Shown: positions 1 through 9,101 of the stretch, piece after piece
Layout of the letters: every line of letters starts with the position of its first letter
Numbering within the stretch: the stretch's first letter is position 1
DNA from: Paramacrobiotus richtersi
Lineage: Eukaryota; Tardigrada; Eutardigrada; Parachela; Macrobiotidae
DNA length: 24,034 nt
NCBI GenBank assembly: GCA_034698045.1
Contig: JAQGAU010000776.1
Coordinates: 1-24,034 of the forward strand
Direction: 5' to 3'
The notes under the pieces: model-generated
What the model saw: the letters and a program-made list of their open reading frames with translations, nothing else
The model's database searches: none
What the model was told of the DNA's origin: nothing
Made by a program: the position numbers and the translations under genes

Positions 1-407
1 AACTAGATTTTTTCAAATTAGTTCTGAACACGGATTTCAAGAAACCCTGAGGCGGCAGCCGAAGGTGTTTCTTGTAATCTACTGTATGTGCGCTAAGGCG
101 CGGCGCTTTACCCTCCATCGCACTAACGTCGCACTCCGCAATGAAATACGGGCACTCACGGGGATGATTTCACTGCTGCGGAAATCGACCGATGATGCAT
201 ATTATGCACCGTGCACACATGTCTTGCTGTTCCTGTAAACATATGTCTTTGTGCTGCTAAAAGCGCAGCATGACTAAAGTAAGATCTTTATAAGGCCATG
301 ATAATCGGGGCTCGGCGGGCAATCTTTAGTTTTGTAATGGTATTTATCTGTCATCGGCGGAGCTGAAAGTCAGCATAACAACAGCCTTTGGGTTTCAAGC
401 ACAAAAC
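1..407 (+). other. 5' flank and presumed 5' UTR of rGC-1
   Basis: No coding segment is recognised. A TATA-like TTTATAAG at 287-294 lies about 115 nt before the rGC-1 start and would place transcription near 320. Small dyads are visible: CAAGAAAC at 38-45 with GTTTCTTG at 67-74, and TGCATA-T-TATGCA at 196-208. None is strong enough to name a factor. The stretch probably holds the promoter of rGC-1 and the end of an unseen upstream unit. Confidence 0.5.
287..294 (+). promoter_or_regulatory. TATA-like element upstream of rGC-1
   Basis: The octamer TTTATAAG lies 114 nt before the rGC-1 start codon, a plausible distance for a TATA box with an 80-90 nt leader. Such short motifs are common by chance and no initiator or mapped transcript start supports it. 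Confidence 0.2.
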
Positions 408-3400
408 ATGAAATGCTACCGGGACGGGCGTGTTTTTATCTTGCTGCTTGTGGACGTGCTAGACCTAACACAAACCTCTGCAGCAGCCGCATCACTTAAT
501 GTCAGCTTAGTGGCAGTGGGCTATATTGCCCCGATTGGGTTCTCCTCGTTAGCATATTTGGGACCGGCTATGTCCGTTGCCACCGAACATGTCGCCAAGA
601 AATACAACGATACCATGCGGTTTGAATTGACTTTCCTGTACGATCCAGAGCGCACCACTTGTCCCGATCTCAATGATAACGCTATAAGGCTTGTTTCGGA
701 GTGGCACTATCGGAAGAGGAAGGAGAGTGACCTTACCGTTTATCTAGTTCCCGGTTTGTGCAGTCAGCTTGCTAACTTTTATATAATTCTCTATTTTGAA
801 AATTGACCAAAAAGATCATACAATTCAAAAAATCGCGCGCTTGGAACGCACGCTGTAGATAAAAAAACTGAGTCTGAAGAGATTTGCATCACGATAACTT
901 GAGATATCTTGTCAGTCCTGTTTGTAGCTTGCGTGGAAAACACCGAAATGCCTTATTTTCAAACGCAGTGGAACACTTTATGGATTTCGACGTATGTACA
1001 TGCTGGTGTGATTGTTTTCCAACGTAGACAGAAGATTGGTTTTTGCTATAGAATAGCTACCACCACGCAGATCCTTGATCGGCATCTTTATCCAACCTGG
1101 ATCTTCACAAATTACTTTTCCACATCATACTGCTCTGAACTTTATGTGGAAGTGCTAAACAAGTACGGCTGGACGTCGACTTTCTTCGTGATTGACACGG
1201 CATCTCCTCCAGTGTACTTTACCGTGGCCAAGATAATCCGAGAAAATCTTAAAAAGCACCGCAACTCAACACAAACGGTGCGGACGATTGCTACAAAGTC
1301 CGGGGTTGCGTTTGGGCAGTTCGGACCGATCTTGGAAGAAATACGGAATGTCAGCAGAGGTTGGTACCGTGCCATGACAAGTTATGCACTAACTGCTATT
1401 CTTTCTCTGTTCTAGTGGTGCTCTATTTCGGCCATGCGACCTTTCTACGGCAGTTTTTGGTAAGCGGTCTTTCACTGGAGAGAGACTTCGACCGAAGCAA
1501 AAACTATCTTTTCTCTTTAGATTTCGGCGGCATTGAGGAACATGACAAACGGAGAATACGTGTGTATATTTGAATTAGTTTACTGAAACGACATGATGCT
1601 GACAGTAAGTGTTTACGCAGGTCTATATTGCCATTGAAACCATGAACAACAAAATGCTTGGCCGATTACACTGGCAGTACAATGACAGTGACGATCATGT
1701 ACGACGCAGTTTTAGGTTGATTTACCGCTTAAGCAGTCTAGGAGATGTCTTTGTAGATGGCTTTCGAAGCCTTCCAGTCTCTTCTCATTATTCATCCGCG
1801 CGATATGAATATCGAGCCCAACGCGAATCTCGGAAAGGAATTTCTCAGAAGATCGCAAAAGGACTATAATTTTACGTACACTATTGCGGATCAGGTGGGT
1901 GGAATGCGTGCCTGATCGGCATCGACATTACATATTCAAAGGCTCCCGGTCATACAGCGGTTCTTGCTGGTTTCAGCCTTTCATCTCGCATGCTGGGAGC
2001 TACCTGGCTGTTACAATGCTCGCTCAGGTATGTGAATACAATCAATGAAATTTTTATTTATGTACTGTACAGCATCATCGTGTACCGTACATTGCTTCGG
2101 CTTTCTAGTTTGTTAACCAATTTATTAACTACAAATTTACTGGTAATAGAACACTAGAACGTAACAGCTGGTACTATCATTTTTACAGGTTCTGAATGAG
2201 CTTATACTTGCTGAAGATACAAGAGCGGTCACACAGTTAAACGGTACTACGCTTGCGAGCCGCTTTCTGAACAGAACTTTCCCCAACGACGCAAGCGGTG
2301 GCACGATTTATATGGACGAGAAAGGTCAACGACGAAGTGATATGACGATATCTTACTTTACAGCTTCTGGCCGTCGAGAGGTATGTCTCACTGTTATTAG
2401 CAACGACAATGTTTTATTACTAACAGTACAGTGATGATAATAGTCTCTTTTGCATATTCTAGCCTTTGTTACAAAAGATCGGACAAACTCAACAGCTCGT
2501 GGAGATTGCCAGTTTAACGAGCTGGGCCAATGGGTCGTTCCCGCCACGCAACGAACCATTTTGTGGTTATTCTTACCAAAACATTGTCTGCCAGTCCCAG
2601 CGTAAGCTATACACACCTAGAATGTGCTTCGAATTCGAAGTGAATCCAGATATAATACACGGAGGTGGCTTGTCAAAGATACGGTTGGCAAAGCTAACTC
2701 TACGCTCCAGAGGTGGTTTCGTGAACCGTATCTTCATCGTGCCGCTCCTAGGTACCGCATCTGGATTCGCTTCAAACTGGAGACCTACGCTTCTTGTTGC
2801 AATTAAGGACGCTGCGTACCTGCTGTTACATTCATTTTTTATTACAGCTGACAGATCTTTGCTATACGGTACCATTTGTGTGGTACTTGGGATGATACTC
2901 GTTTTTGGGAGCAGCCTATTCTTCTACATAAGGTAAAATGCCGCTGCTGATCACCTGACATGGAGTTGCACCAAATACTTATATTATTCCTTTTACAGAT
3001 ATGCTAAGCAAAAAGCGGAGGAGCAGCTCTTGCTTAATCCGTGGTGGCAGGTCCCATTTTGTGACCTTCGACCGGTATCACTGCGGCGCGAATCGCGCGA
3101 ATCATCATTATTCTTCGTTTTGGTACAAAAAGCACTGATGCACACATCCAGAGCAGCTTTAAATTCCACTGTTCCGGATACTGTTCCTGTATGTGTGTTT
3201 ACTGCTGTTCAGATTACATTCAGACTATTTTTGATGGTCACAGGAAACGTCACATCAGTATGCGATTTACCAAGCAAAACCCGTTGTGACGGTTGAGATT
3301 TGTCGTCGAAACGGATGTCTCGATTTCGGAGAACTATCCGTGTGTCAAAACTCGCTACAATTTTTGAGAAAGGTCAAGAAGTACACAACATATTACGAGT

Positions 3401-5224
3401 AACTTTTAACGTCTTTTCGATGCAGTTTCACAGGCTGGAACACGTAAATCTGTGTCGCTTTTACGGATTATCCATATCAAGTACAGAAGAAGGCATTTGT
3501 GCAATTTTGGCCGTCTCTGAATGCCCGACGCGAGGAACCCTGGTGGACATCAGCAGCAGCTTCATTCACAAGGATTTCACGTTGACCAGCTCCCTTGTAG
3601 TCGACTATCTTGAAGTAAACCGTCCGCACACAAACCTCGAGTACCTAACAACCTTATTATTCACAGGCAGTGGAGTTCATTCATTCATCACTTCTTCATT
3701 TCCATGGGAAAATTAGTGTTTCCACTTGCTGGATCGATAAACACTTTACTTTAAAAATGGCTGATCTGGCGTATGACAGAATAACTACAGAACTACGCGC
3801 TTCTTGTAAGAATTTGGACCAAACGACTTACCATACAACGGCAGATACTCTCTACTGGCTGACGGCTGATGAACCAAATGTTACTAACACGCTGACGATG
3901 CGGACTATCGATATTTTCTCATCTGGATTCATCATCTACGAAATATTGACCAATGGAGCATTGTACAGAAAGTTCCATGCAATGTGCCCAAGTAGGTTTT
4001 GTAATATCGTGCAACAAATGAGTCGTGCATTAGATCTCGTTATTTGTTTCCTTCAGATGAGCTGCACGATCTAGTTTTGTCAAAGAAAGCCAAGGTATAC
4101 CAAGAAGCCGTCGATTTTGCGAATCTGCTCAACTTTGAGCGTGTATTACGCTCGTGTTGGCACCCTAACCCGATGCAGCGACCCAACATTCAGCGACTCC
4201 GGTCGCGTATCGCCAATATTTCTCCACTGCTGAGTGCTGATGCGAACCAGCAAAGATTGGTGGACAAAATTCGGAAACGGCTGTCTGGCTACTCCACCGA
4301 GCTGGAGTACCAGGTGGCAGTTAAAACCAACACATTGAAGGAAGAGATGAATAAGTGCGATGCAATAATCGGTCAAATTTTACCAAGGTAAAAAGACAGC
4401 TCATCAGTTTCCTATTAAACGGTTTCACCACGGGCATTGTGTTGCAGAACGATTGTACAGCAGCTGCGCGCTGGACGTGCTATCTCGCCCGAAACATTCA
4501 AATGCGTAACGTTGATGTTTGCTGAGCTTGACGGATTTGTGGAGCTTGTCACGGTTAGGTCACCAGAATATACACTCAGCCTGATTGAGCAGACCGAGGT
4601 GTGCTTTGATCAGCTGGCGTCAGAGTACGATGTGTATAAAATCGAGGCCGCTGGCGATTCCTATGTGGTAACATGTACAGACTTGTTTTCTGTTCTGCCG
4701 TTTCAATGTTTGGTTTCCAGGTGGCCAGTGGTTTGCCTGTACGGATTGGAACCGGTCACATACTACGAATTGCATCTTTTGCATCGAAACTGATGGAAAC
4801 GGAGCATAAATTCGCGTTCCCTAAGGGACTCCGCTTTAGAACTGGAATACATTCCGGTAAATGTAAATTCGGTTTAAGGAAGGGAATTTACGGAATTTCT
4901 GACTATTGAACTTCGTTTGAAGGTATCTGTGCTGCCGGAGTCGTGGGACACCGACGACCGCGATACTGCCTGTAAGTCTCCACGCTTTGCCAGAATCACG
5001 ATTCTTAGCAAGGTTGTACTTCGGTGTTATACAGATTTGGAGATACCGTTTACATTGCGTCACGGATGTGCAGTCAGGGGCTCGCAGGGCGTATCCACAT
5101 TAGCTGCTCTTCCAAAGCACTGCTGGTGGAAGAGTTTCCAGCATTCAGATTTGCAGTGGAGCCAAGGGGAATGCTGAAAATGAAAGGAAAACTGGAAATG
5201 GCGACATATTGGCTTATCGCATGA
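408..5224 (+). CDS. Receptor-type guanylyl cyclase rGC-1, 20 exons, 1080 aa; catalytic residues altered
   Basis: Coding exons: 408-753, 928-991, 1052-1359, 1416-1459, 1521-1559, 1621-1698, 1757-1894, 1977-2027, 2189-2380, 2463-2601, 2848-2932, 2999-3188, 3244-3372, 3426-3614, 3667-3991, 4057-4387, 4448-4667, 4721-4856, 4923-4971, 5035-5224. The joined frame is open (3243 nt) and all junctions match rGC-2 and rGC-3. Membrane guanylyl cyclases make cGMP from GTP on extracellular signals. Order: signal peptide (about 1-28), extracellular domain to about 466, one membrane span (about 473-493), juxtamembrane NPWWQV, pseudokinase (about 515-825; HGKIS, WID, IDIFSSG), signalling helix ending LPR (about 835-883), cyclase domain (about 890-1080). 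Guanine-site E949 and C1017, metal D953 and R1028 remain, but E909 replaces the first metal Asp and Y1024 the transition-state Asn. It may be weak, inactive or a dimer partner. A silent start further upstream cannot be excluded. Confidence 0.9.
2628..2782. repeat. Imperfect palindrome inside intron 10 of rGC-1
   Basis: This segment reads alike on both strands around a centre at 2705. Two 10-bp cores pair exactly on that axis with no net indel: GAATCCAGAT (2642-2651) with ATCTGGATTC (2759-2768), and AGATACGGTT (2677-2686) with AACCGTATCT (2724-2733). The rest of the arms matches at roughly 50-60 percent. It sits in intron 10 (2602-2847, 246 nt), while the same intron is about 50-60 nt in rGC-2 and rGC-3. 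It looks like an old inserted foldback or MITE-like element. Confidence 0.7.
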
Positions 5225-6013
5225 CCCAGTATTGAACCGGTAGCCATAGAATTAAGCAATGCTGATCCGGCAACAATCGAGAATGAACCACTTATCTCGC
5301 GGAGGATTTTCGCAGTTGTGTCCGGCAGACATGGAAGACTTGCGTCCGAGTCCGTTTATGGATTTATTTTCTAATTACTTTGTCGGTTTCGGGCATTGCC
5401 ATGCCATGTACATGAGTTCTTGCATCACTATATTAATCAAAAGTTTGAAAGTTTACCAAAATTTGAACCAAAGTTTACAACGTATATTGCAGCACACATT
5501 ATCATGACCACACTTTTGTGCAAGTGGTGTTGATGCAGGTCCCGCGAATGTTCTGCACTAGGTTTATTGTTTATTACAGTCTACTTTAGCCAGTGTCTTC
5601 CGTGACAAACACTATTAATTACAGCGTAACATACCAATGACTCTACAAATTCTATACAAATTTTTTTAGTTCTAGTCGCCACTACTGCGCATCTCTGTGA
5701 TCATGACACTGTTCCCTACAGAAACGCGGCACTCCATCAGCACCCAAAGGATAGTTGTATAAATATTGCCCGAAAGTAGTATTTGCATGAGCTCAACAAA
5801 ATGTCTGGCTGAAAGTTAGTTTGGCTACATAGTGTGGGTTTTCTCCCATGTGGACTGAAGTGCAAAACATGCAGCACGTTCGATTGCGTAAATTCAGCTA
5901 GAAGCATGTTCCTTAGCCGCAGATCGCAACGTCCAGTTTCCAAAGCTGATAGACTGATGTATACATATGTACCGTCGCTATATGCAACTGAAAATTAAAA
6001 TTGGCGTAATTCA
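5225..6013 (+). other. Intergenic: rGC-1 3' flank and receptor-gene upstream region
   Basis: The stretch follows the rGC-1 stop codon and precedes the gustatory-receptor-like start. I see no conserved coding segment: the short open frames on both strands resemble nothing in the cluster. No canonical AATAAA is visible after the rGC-1 stop. The AT-rich end just before 6014 presumably carries the receptor gene's leader and promoter. Confidence 0.5.
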
Positions 6014-7362
6014 ATGGAATCTCAAAACGTTATTACTTTTGTCACAAGGTGTACATTTTCCTTCTGGGTGATCTTACTGAAATGCTTTGGTCTAGATTTG
6101 CTGCTTTTCGACGAGTACAGCAGCGAAAAATCGCGCCGTGCTGCCGCATACTGTAACACCGCATTCAAGATCTTCCTGGTTCTGCTTACTATAACAAAAC
6201 TCTTAATCATCAGTACAATTACCATCCCCGCGACTGTGTTGAAGATCACCGGAACACTGGACAATTTCATCAATATTGTATGCTACAGTCAAAATGTGAC
6301 GATCTCTCTGATCATCGGTCTGTCATTTCTATATAATTCCAGGAGGATCACCAAGATAGTTCGCAAAATTCGAAACATTGCAAACGATTACCAGTTTCGC
6401 AAAGGTATTCCTGTTGCTCTAACAAACGGAATTGTGTCTTCACTCGTCGTGAGTTACATAATGCAACTGACCTGTGGAGCCGTGCCACACAGTGGGCACT
6501 TACTGCTGTACGAATTTCCGCAATTCCCGCAAGTGTACAAAATCAACAACAAAGCAACTCTTATGGGAATCTCTTACGTGCATGAAATTACTAGTTTCAT
6601 CCTAATAGATTCCTATTATGCTATCAAGTCTTTTTTTTGCTGTACTTGCATCTTCTCTGCTTTCTCATACCGCTCAATGAAGATCAAACTGCGAACCTTA
6701 ATTGCTTCACAACAGAAGCTGCCGGTAATCGAAGAACTCATTGCCCATCATACCAAGTTGGGTACACTGATCCAAAAACTTGATCAGGCTCTGGCCGTGT
6801 TTTTCCTGTTGTCTTATGTTCAAGTTGTAATGACGTACATGTGGATTATCAACAACCTACCCAAGCATTCCCTTACTAAGCTTCTTCTACCTTTGGCTTT
6901 TGAGTTTTTTGTGGTTATCACAATGACAGCTGCAGCGATTTTTCTTTCCGAACAGGTAACCAGAAACATAAATAAATGAATCGTCAAAAAACTTACTGAA
7001 TTTTGCAGGCTGATATCTCCAGCGAACTACAAGTATTAGTTGATGATGATTCAAAAGAAGAGGATAAGATGACCCTCTTCGCCCAGCTGTATCAAATTAC
7101 AAGCCAGCCAACTGTGTTTACAGTCGCAAATATGATTGCTATAAATCGGACGTTTGTTGCTAGCGTAAGCTTTTTTCCATTGCGTCTGATGCTCGAAACT
7201 CTTTCATGGCTTTTCTAGATTATTGGACTGTTCATTACCTACGGAATCCTGGTTATGGAACTGGGAAGCAAAAATTCAGAAAGCGGTAACCTGACGTGTT
7301 CGGCTGTAGAATTCGCGTCGCTGGATTCCCTCAAAATTAACTGCACTTACCTCAAGATTTAA
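6014..7362 (+). CDS. Gustatory-receptor-like seven-transmembrane protein, 3 exons, 413 aa
   Basis: Coding exons are 6014-6955, 7009-7164 and 7219-7362, all phase 0, with introns of 53 and 54 nt. The protein is hydrophobic throughout, with candidate membrane segments near 12-32, 50-72, 88-107, 135-155, 187-215, 258-280, 288-312 and 350-380. A charged loop (VDDDSKEEDK) precedes the last segment. The C-terminus reads FITYGILVMEL: T373-Y374 followed by five residues fits the insect gustatory-receptor signature TYhhhhhQF, with EL instead of QF. The late phase-0 introns and the length near 400 aa also fit that family. Insect family members are chemosensory ligand-gated cation channels with an inverted topology, so a plasma-membrane channel is inferred. 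The ligand cannot be inferred. The start gives the longest frame, but an upstream non-coding exon is possible. A relic of a second copy lies at 16150-16320. Confidence 0.75.
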
Positions 7363-7748
7363 TTGCTTCTTGGCATTAGTTACGGCTTAGGGGGTTTGAC
7401 TTTTTTATGCAGGTGTACAGCATTGCGCGTTCTGCGCGATCTACTACAAAGAGGCTAACCGGTTCGCTGGTTACGCGTGTAGGCCTGATTGTGGCGATCT
7501 GCTTGGAATGAATAGCGTGTTGCGAGCTAAAAAAGTTTTCTGTGAAAAATGGTTGTTTGACGGAAACGGCACTTTGCTCCCGGTCATGTATACAGTTCAG
7601 TAGGTACAGAAGAACACATAAGCAACCCGCCCAGTCGTCTAGTAGCGAAACAGAAGGGACATGCTAGCACTTGATATCAGAATCAGAACATCCATTCATT
7701 CCCAATCGGGCTGGCAGAATGACAATGACGGCTCGGGTCACTTGTCCA
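7363..7748. other. Tail-to-tail intergenic region, receptor gene and truncated cyclase
   Basis: This region separates the + strand receptor gene from the - strand truncated cyclase. A possible acceptor (TTTTTATGCAG ending at 7411) is followed by about 100 nt of open frame ending near 7511. It could be a decayed or alternative terminal exon, but the receptor's exon 3 already ends in TAA at 7360-7362. From about 7672 rightward the sequence is nearly the same as the region from about 16319, so it belongs to the segmental duplication. No polyadenylation signal is obvious. Confidence 0.4.
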
Positions 7749-8524
7749 CTACACGGAACGAGAACCCAGAAGCCAGTAAGTGACCATTTCAGATTTCCCC
7801 TTGACGGCTATCGTTCCTCTGGATTCCACAGCAAATTCGCTCAAAATTATCGCGGTACCTGGACTCAGGGGAATCCGTCCCGGTATTCCATGACTGCACA
7901 TTCTCGAGGCCATGTTGATAGTGTCTCCAAACCTAAGTTTAACGATTGATTGCTTCGACGAATACAGATATATTTTCTTGTGTTTTCATACAAGCAGTAA
8001 CGAGGTCGCTTTGATCCCATTACTCCGGCTGCGCAGGAACCTTGTACAGAGCGGTTGATGGAAAAGAATATAGTTTTATGATATAACTTTCTCCATAGCA
8101 TATACCTGAGTACTCTACCGGAATGTGTTCCCATTCTGAAACGAAGGTCTTCACAAAGGCGAATGTCGGCTTCCATAAGCTTCAATGCAAAATTCGCAAT
8201 TCTTTGCGCATGAGTGTTGCCGCTTTTAATCGGAAGGCCACTGGCAACCTTAATGCAGCGCAAAGGTTCACCTCGTGAGCATAAAAGAAATTGTTTACAT
8301 AAGTTACATGCCTACCATGTGCGAGTCCCCAACAGCCTCCACTTTGTATACTTCGTATGTTGTGGATAATCCATCGATACAGGACTCTGTATGGCTTATG
8401 AAAGCGATTGTTGATTCTGGTGAACTGGAGCTTACAATGTCATACTCCGCGAATCCATGGAGATCTGTGAACATTATGGTAACGTAGTCGAAATACTCTG
8501 GAGACACCGTTAGGTCGGCGCGGA
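7672..8524. repeat. Duplicated segment, copy A (partner near 16319-17180)
   Basis: The sequence from about 7672 to 8524 is a diverged copy of about 16319 to 17180. The match covers the 3' flank and the last four coding exons with their introns, starting with the shared TTGATATCAGAATCAGAACA. It ends abruptly inside exon 17 near 8524. Coding parts are more conserved than introns. Confidence 0.85.
7749..8524 (-). pseudogene. 5'-truncated receptor guanylyl cyclase, catalytic-domain exons 17-20 only
   Basis: Four exons matching the end of rGC-3 are present on the - strand: 8524-8316 (5' incomplete), 8248-8119, 8040-7992 and 7932-7749 with the stop. They encode a guanylyl cyclase catalytic domain with the metal Asp (FTDLHGF), KVEAVGD, PRYCL, INMASRM and the same C-terminus as rGC-3. 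Splice sites are usable and there are no stops or frameshifts. Indels relative to rGC-3 are 6, 6 and 9 nt, all preserving frame. The homology stops in mid-exon 17, and no extracellular, membrane or complete kinase-like part is seen upstream. It is either a recent truncation or an expressed partial gene with an unrecognised new 5' end. I call it a pseudogene because the receptor is missing. Confidence 0.75.
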
Positions 8525-9101
8525 ACTGTCAGCATTTCTTTGAGTTATCGGAAAACGTCCGCTACTACAAACTCCAGATTGTGATGATTCAACTCGCAGA
8601 ACCTGGATCCTGTGCGAATGGGCCTGAATGTTCGTGAACTGTTGTGATAGCTAACAAGGAGACAAACCACAAATTCTGACCAATCACCGTACAAGCAAGT
8701 TCCAAAACCTCAGTAAATCTCAAGCCTGAATCGTTGTCATGTGCTTTTACTTTTCAACATTTACTATGAAACTTTTCGCAAAAGCTTAAACAAGGTATTG
8801 GTAACCCAATATACCAGTGCTAATTAAACTGGCCAAGAGAACACTATGAGCTGACTGTTTTACTGCCGCTGGGTCTGCGCTTTGTTTCGCAGGCAATGGC
8901 GGAAACGAACAATTTTTACAAGTTCACAAACAACAAAGCGAAAATATCAAACCATCTCGCCGCTACTGCACATAATACAAAAACATACTTTAAAGAGAAC
9001 GCAGAGCGCGAGCGAACGACTTATTAGAGCGCTGTGCGGCATTTGAGAGAGACTCAGCTCCCGCACCGATTCGCGCTACATACACAGTACGCGCAAACAC
9101 A
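8525..9101 (-). other. Region between truncated cyclase and rGC-2 stop
   Basis: This should hold the rGC-2 3' UTR and whatever replaced the missing 5' part of the truncated cyclase. On the - strand, 8592-8572 could encode LNHHNLE after a possible acceptor, faintly like the LEHxNL stretch at the start of exon 14 in the full genes. The match is too short to rely on. Nothing else is recognised. Confidence 0.35.

Noticed and set aside
916-927. Earlier acceptor for rGC-1 exon 2 (TTGTCAG ending at 915)
   Set aside because: It is also in frame, but rGC-2 and rGC-3 both begin this exon at the codon for A before CVE. The acceptor at 926-927 gives the same 64-nt exon.
2573-2875. Paired open frames on both strands inside rGC-1
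   Set aside because: They are produced by the palindrome in intron 10. Neither has splice partners or family motifs.
7671-7949. Open frame on + over the truncated cyclase, and its twin at 16235-16609
   Set aside because: Both are antisense to the last cyclase exon and exist because the segments are duplicates.
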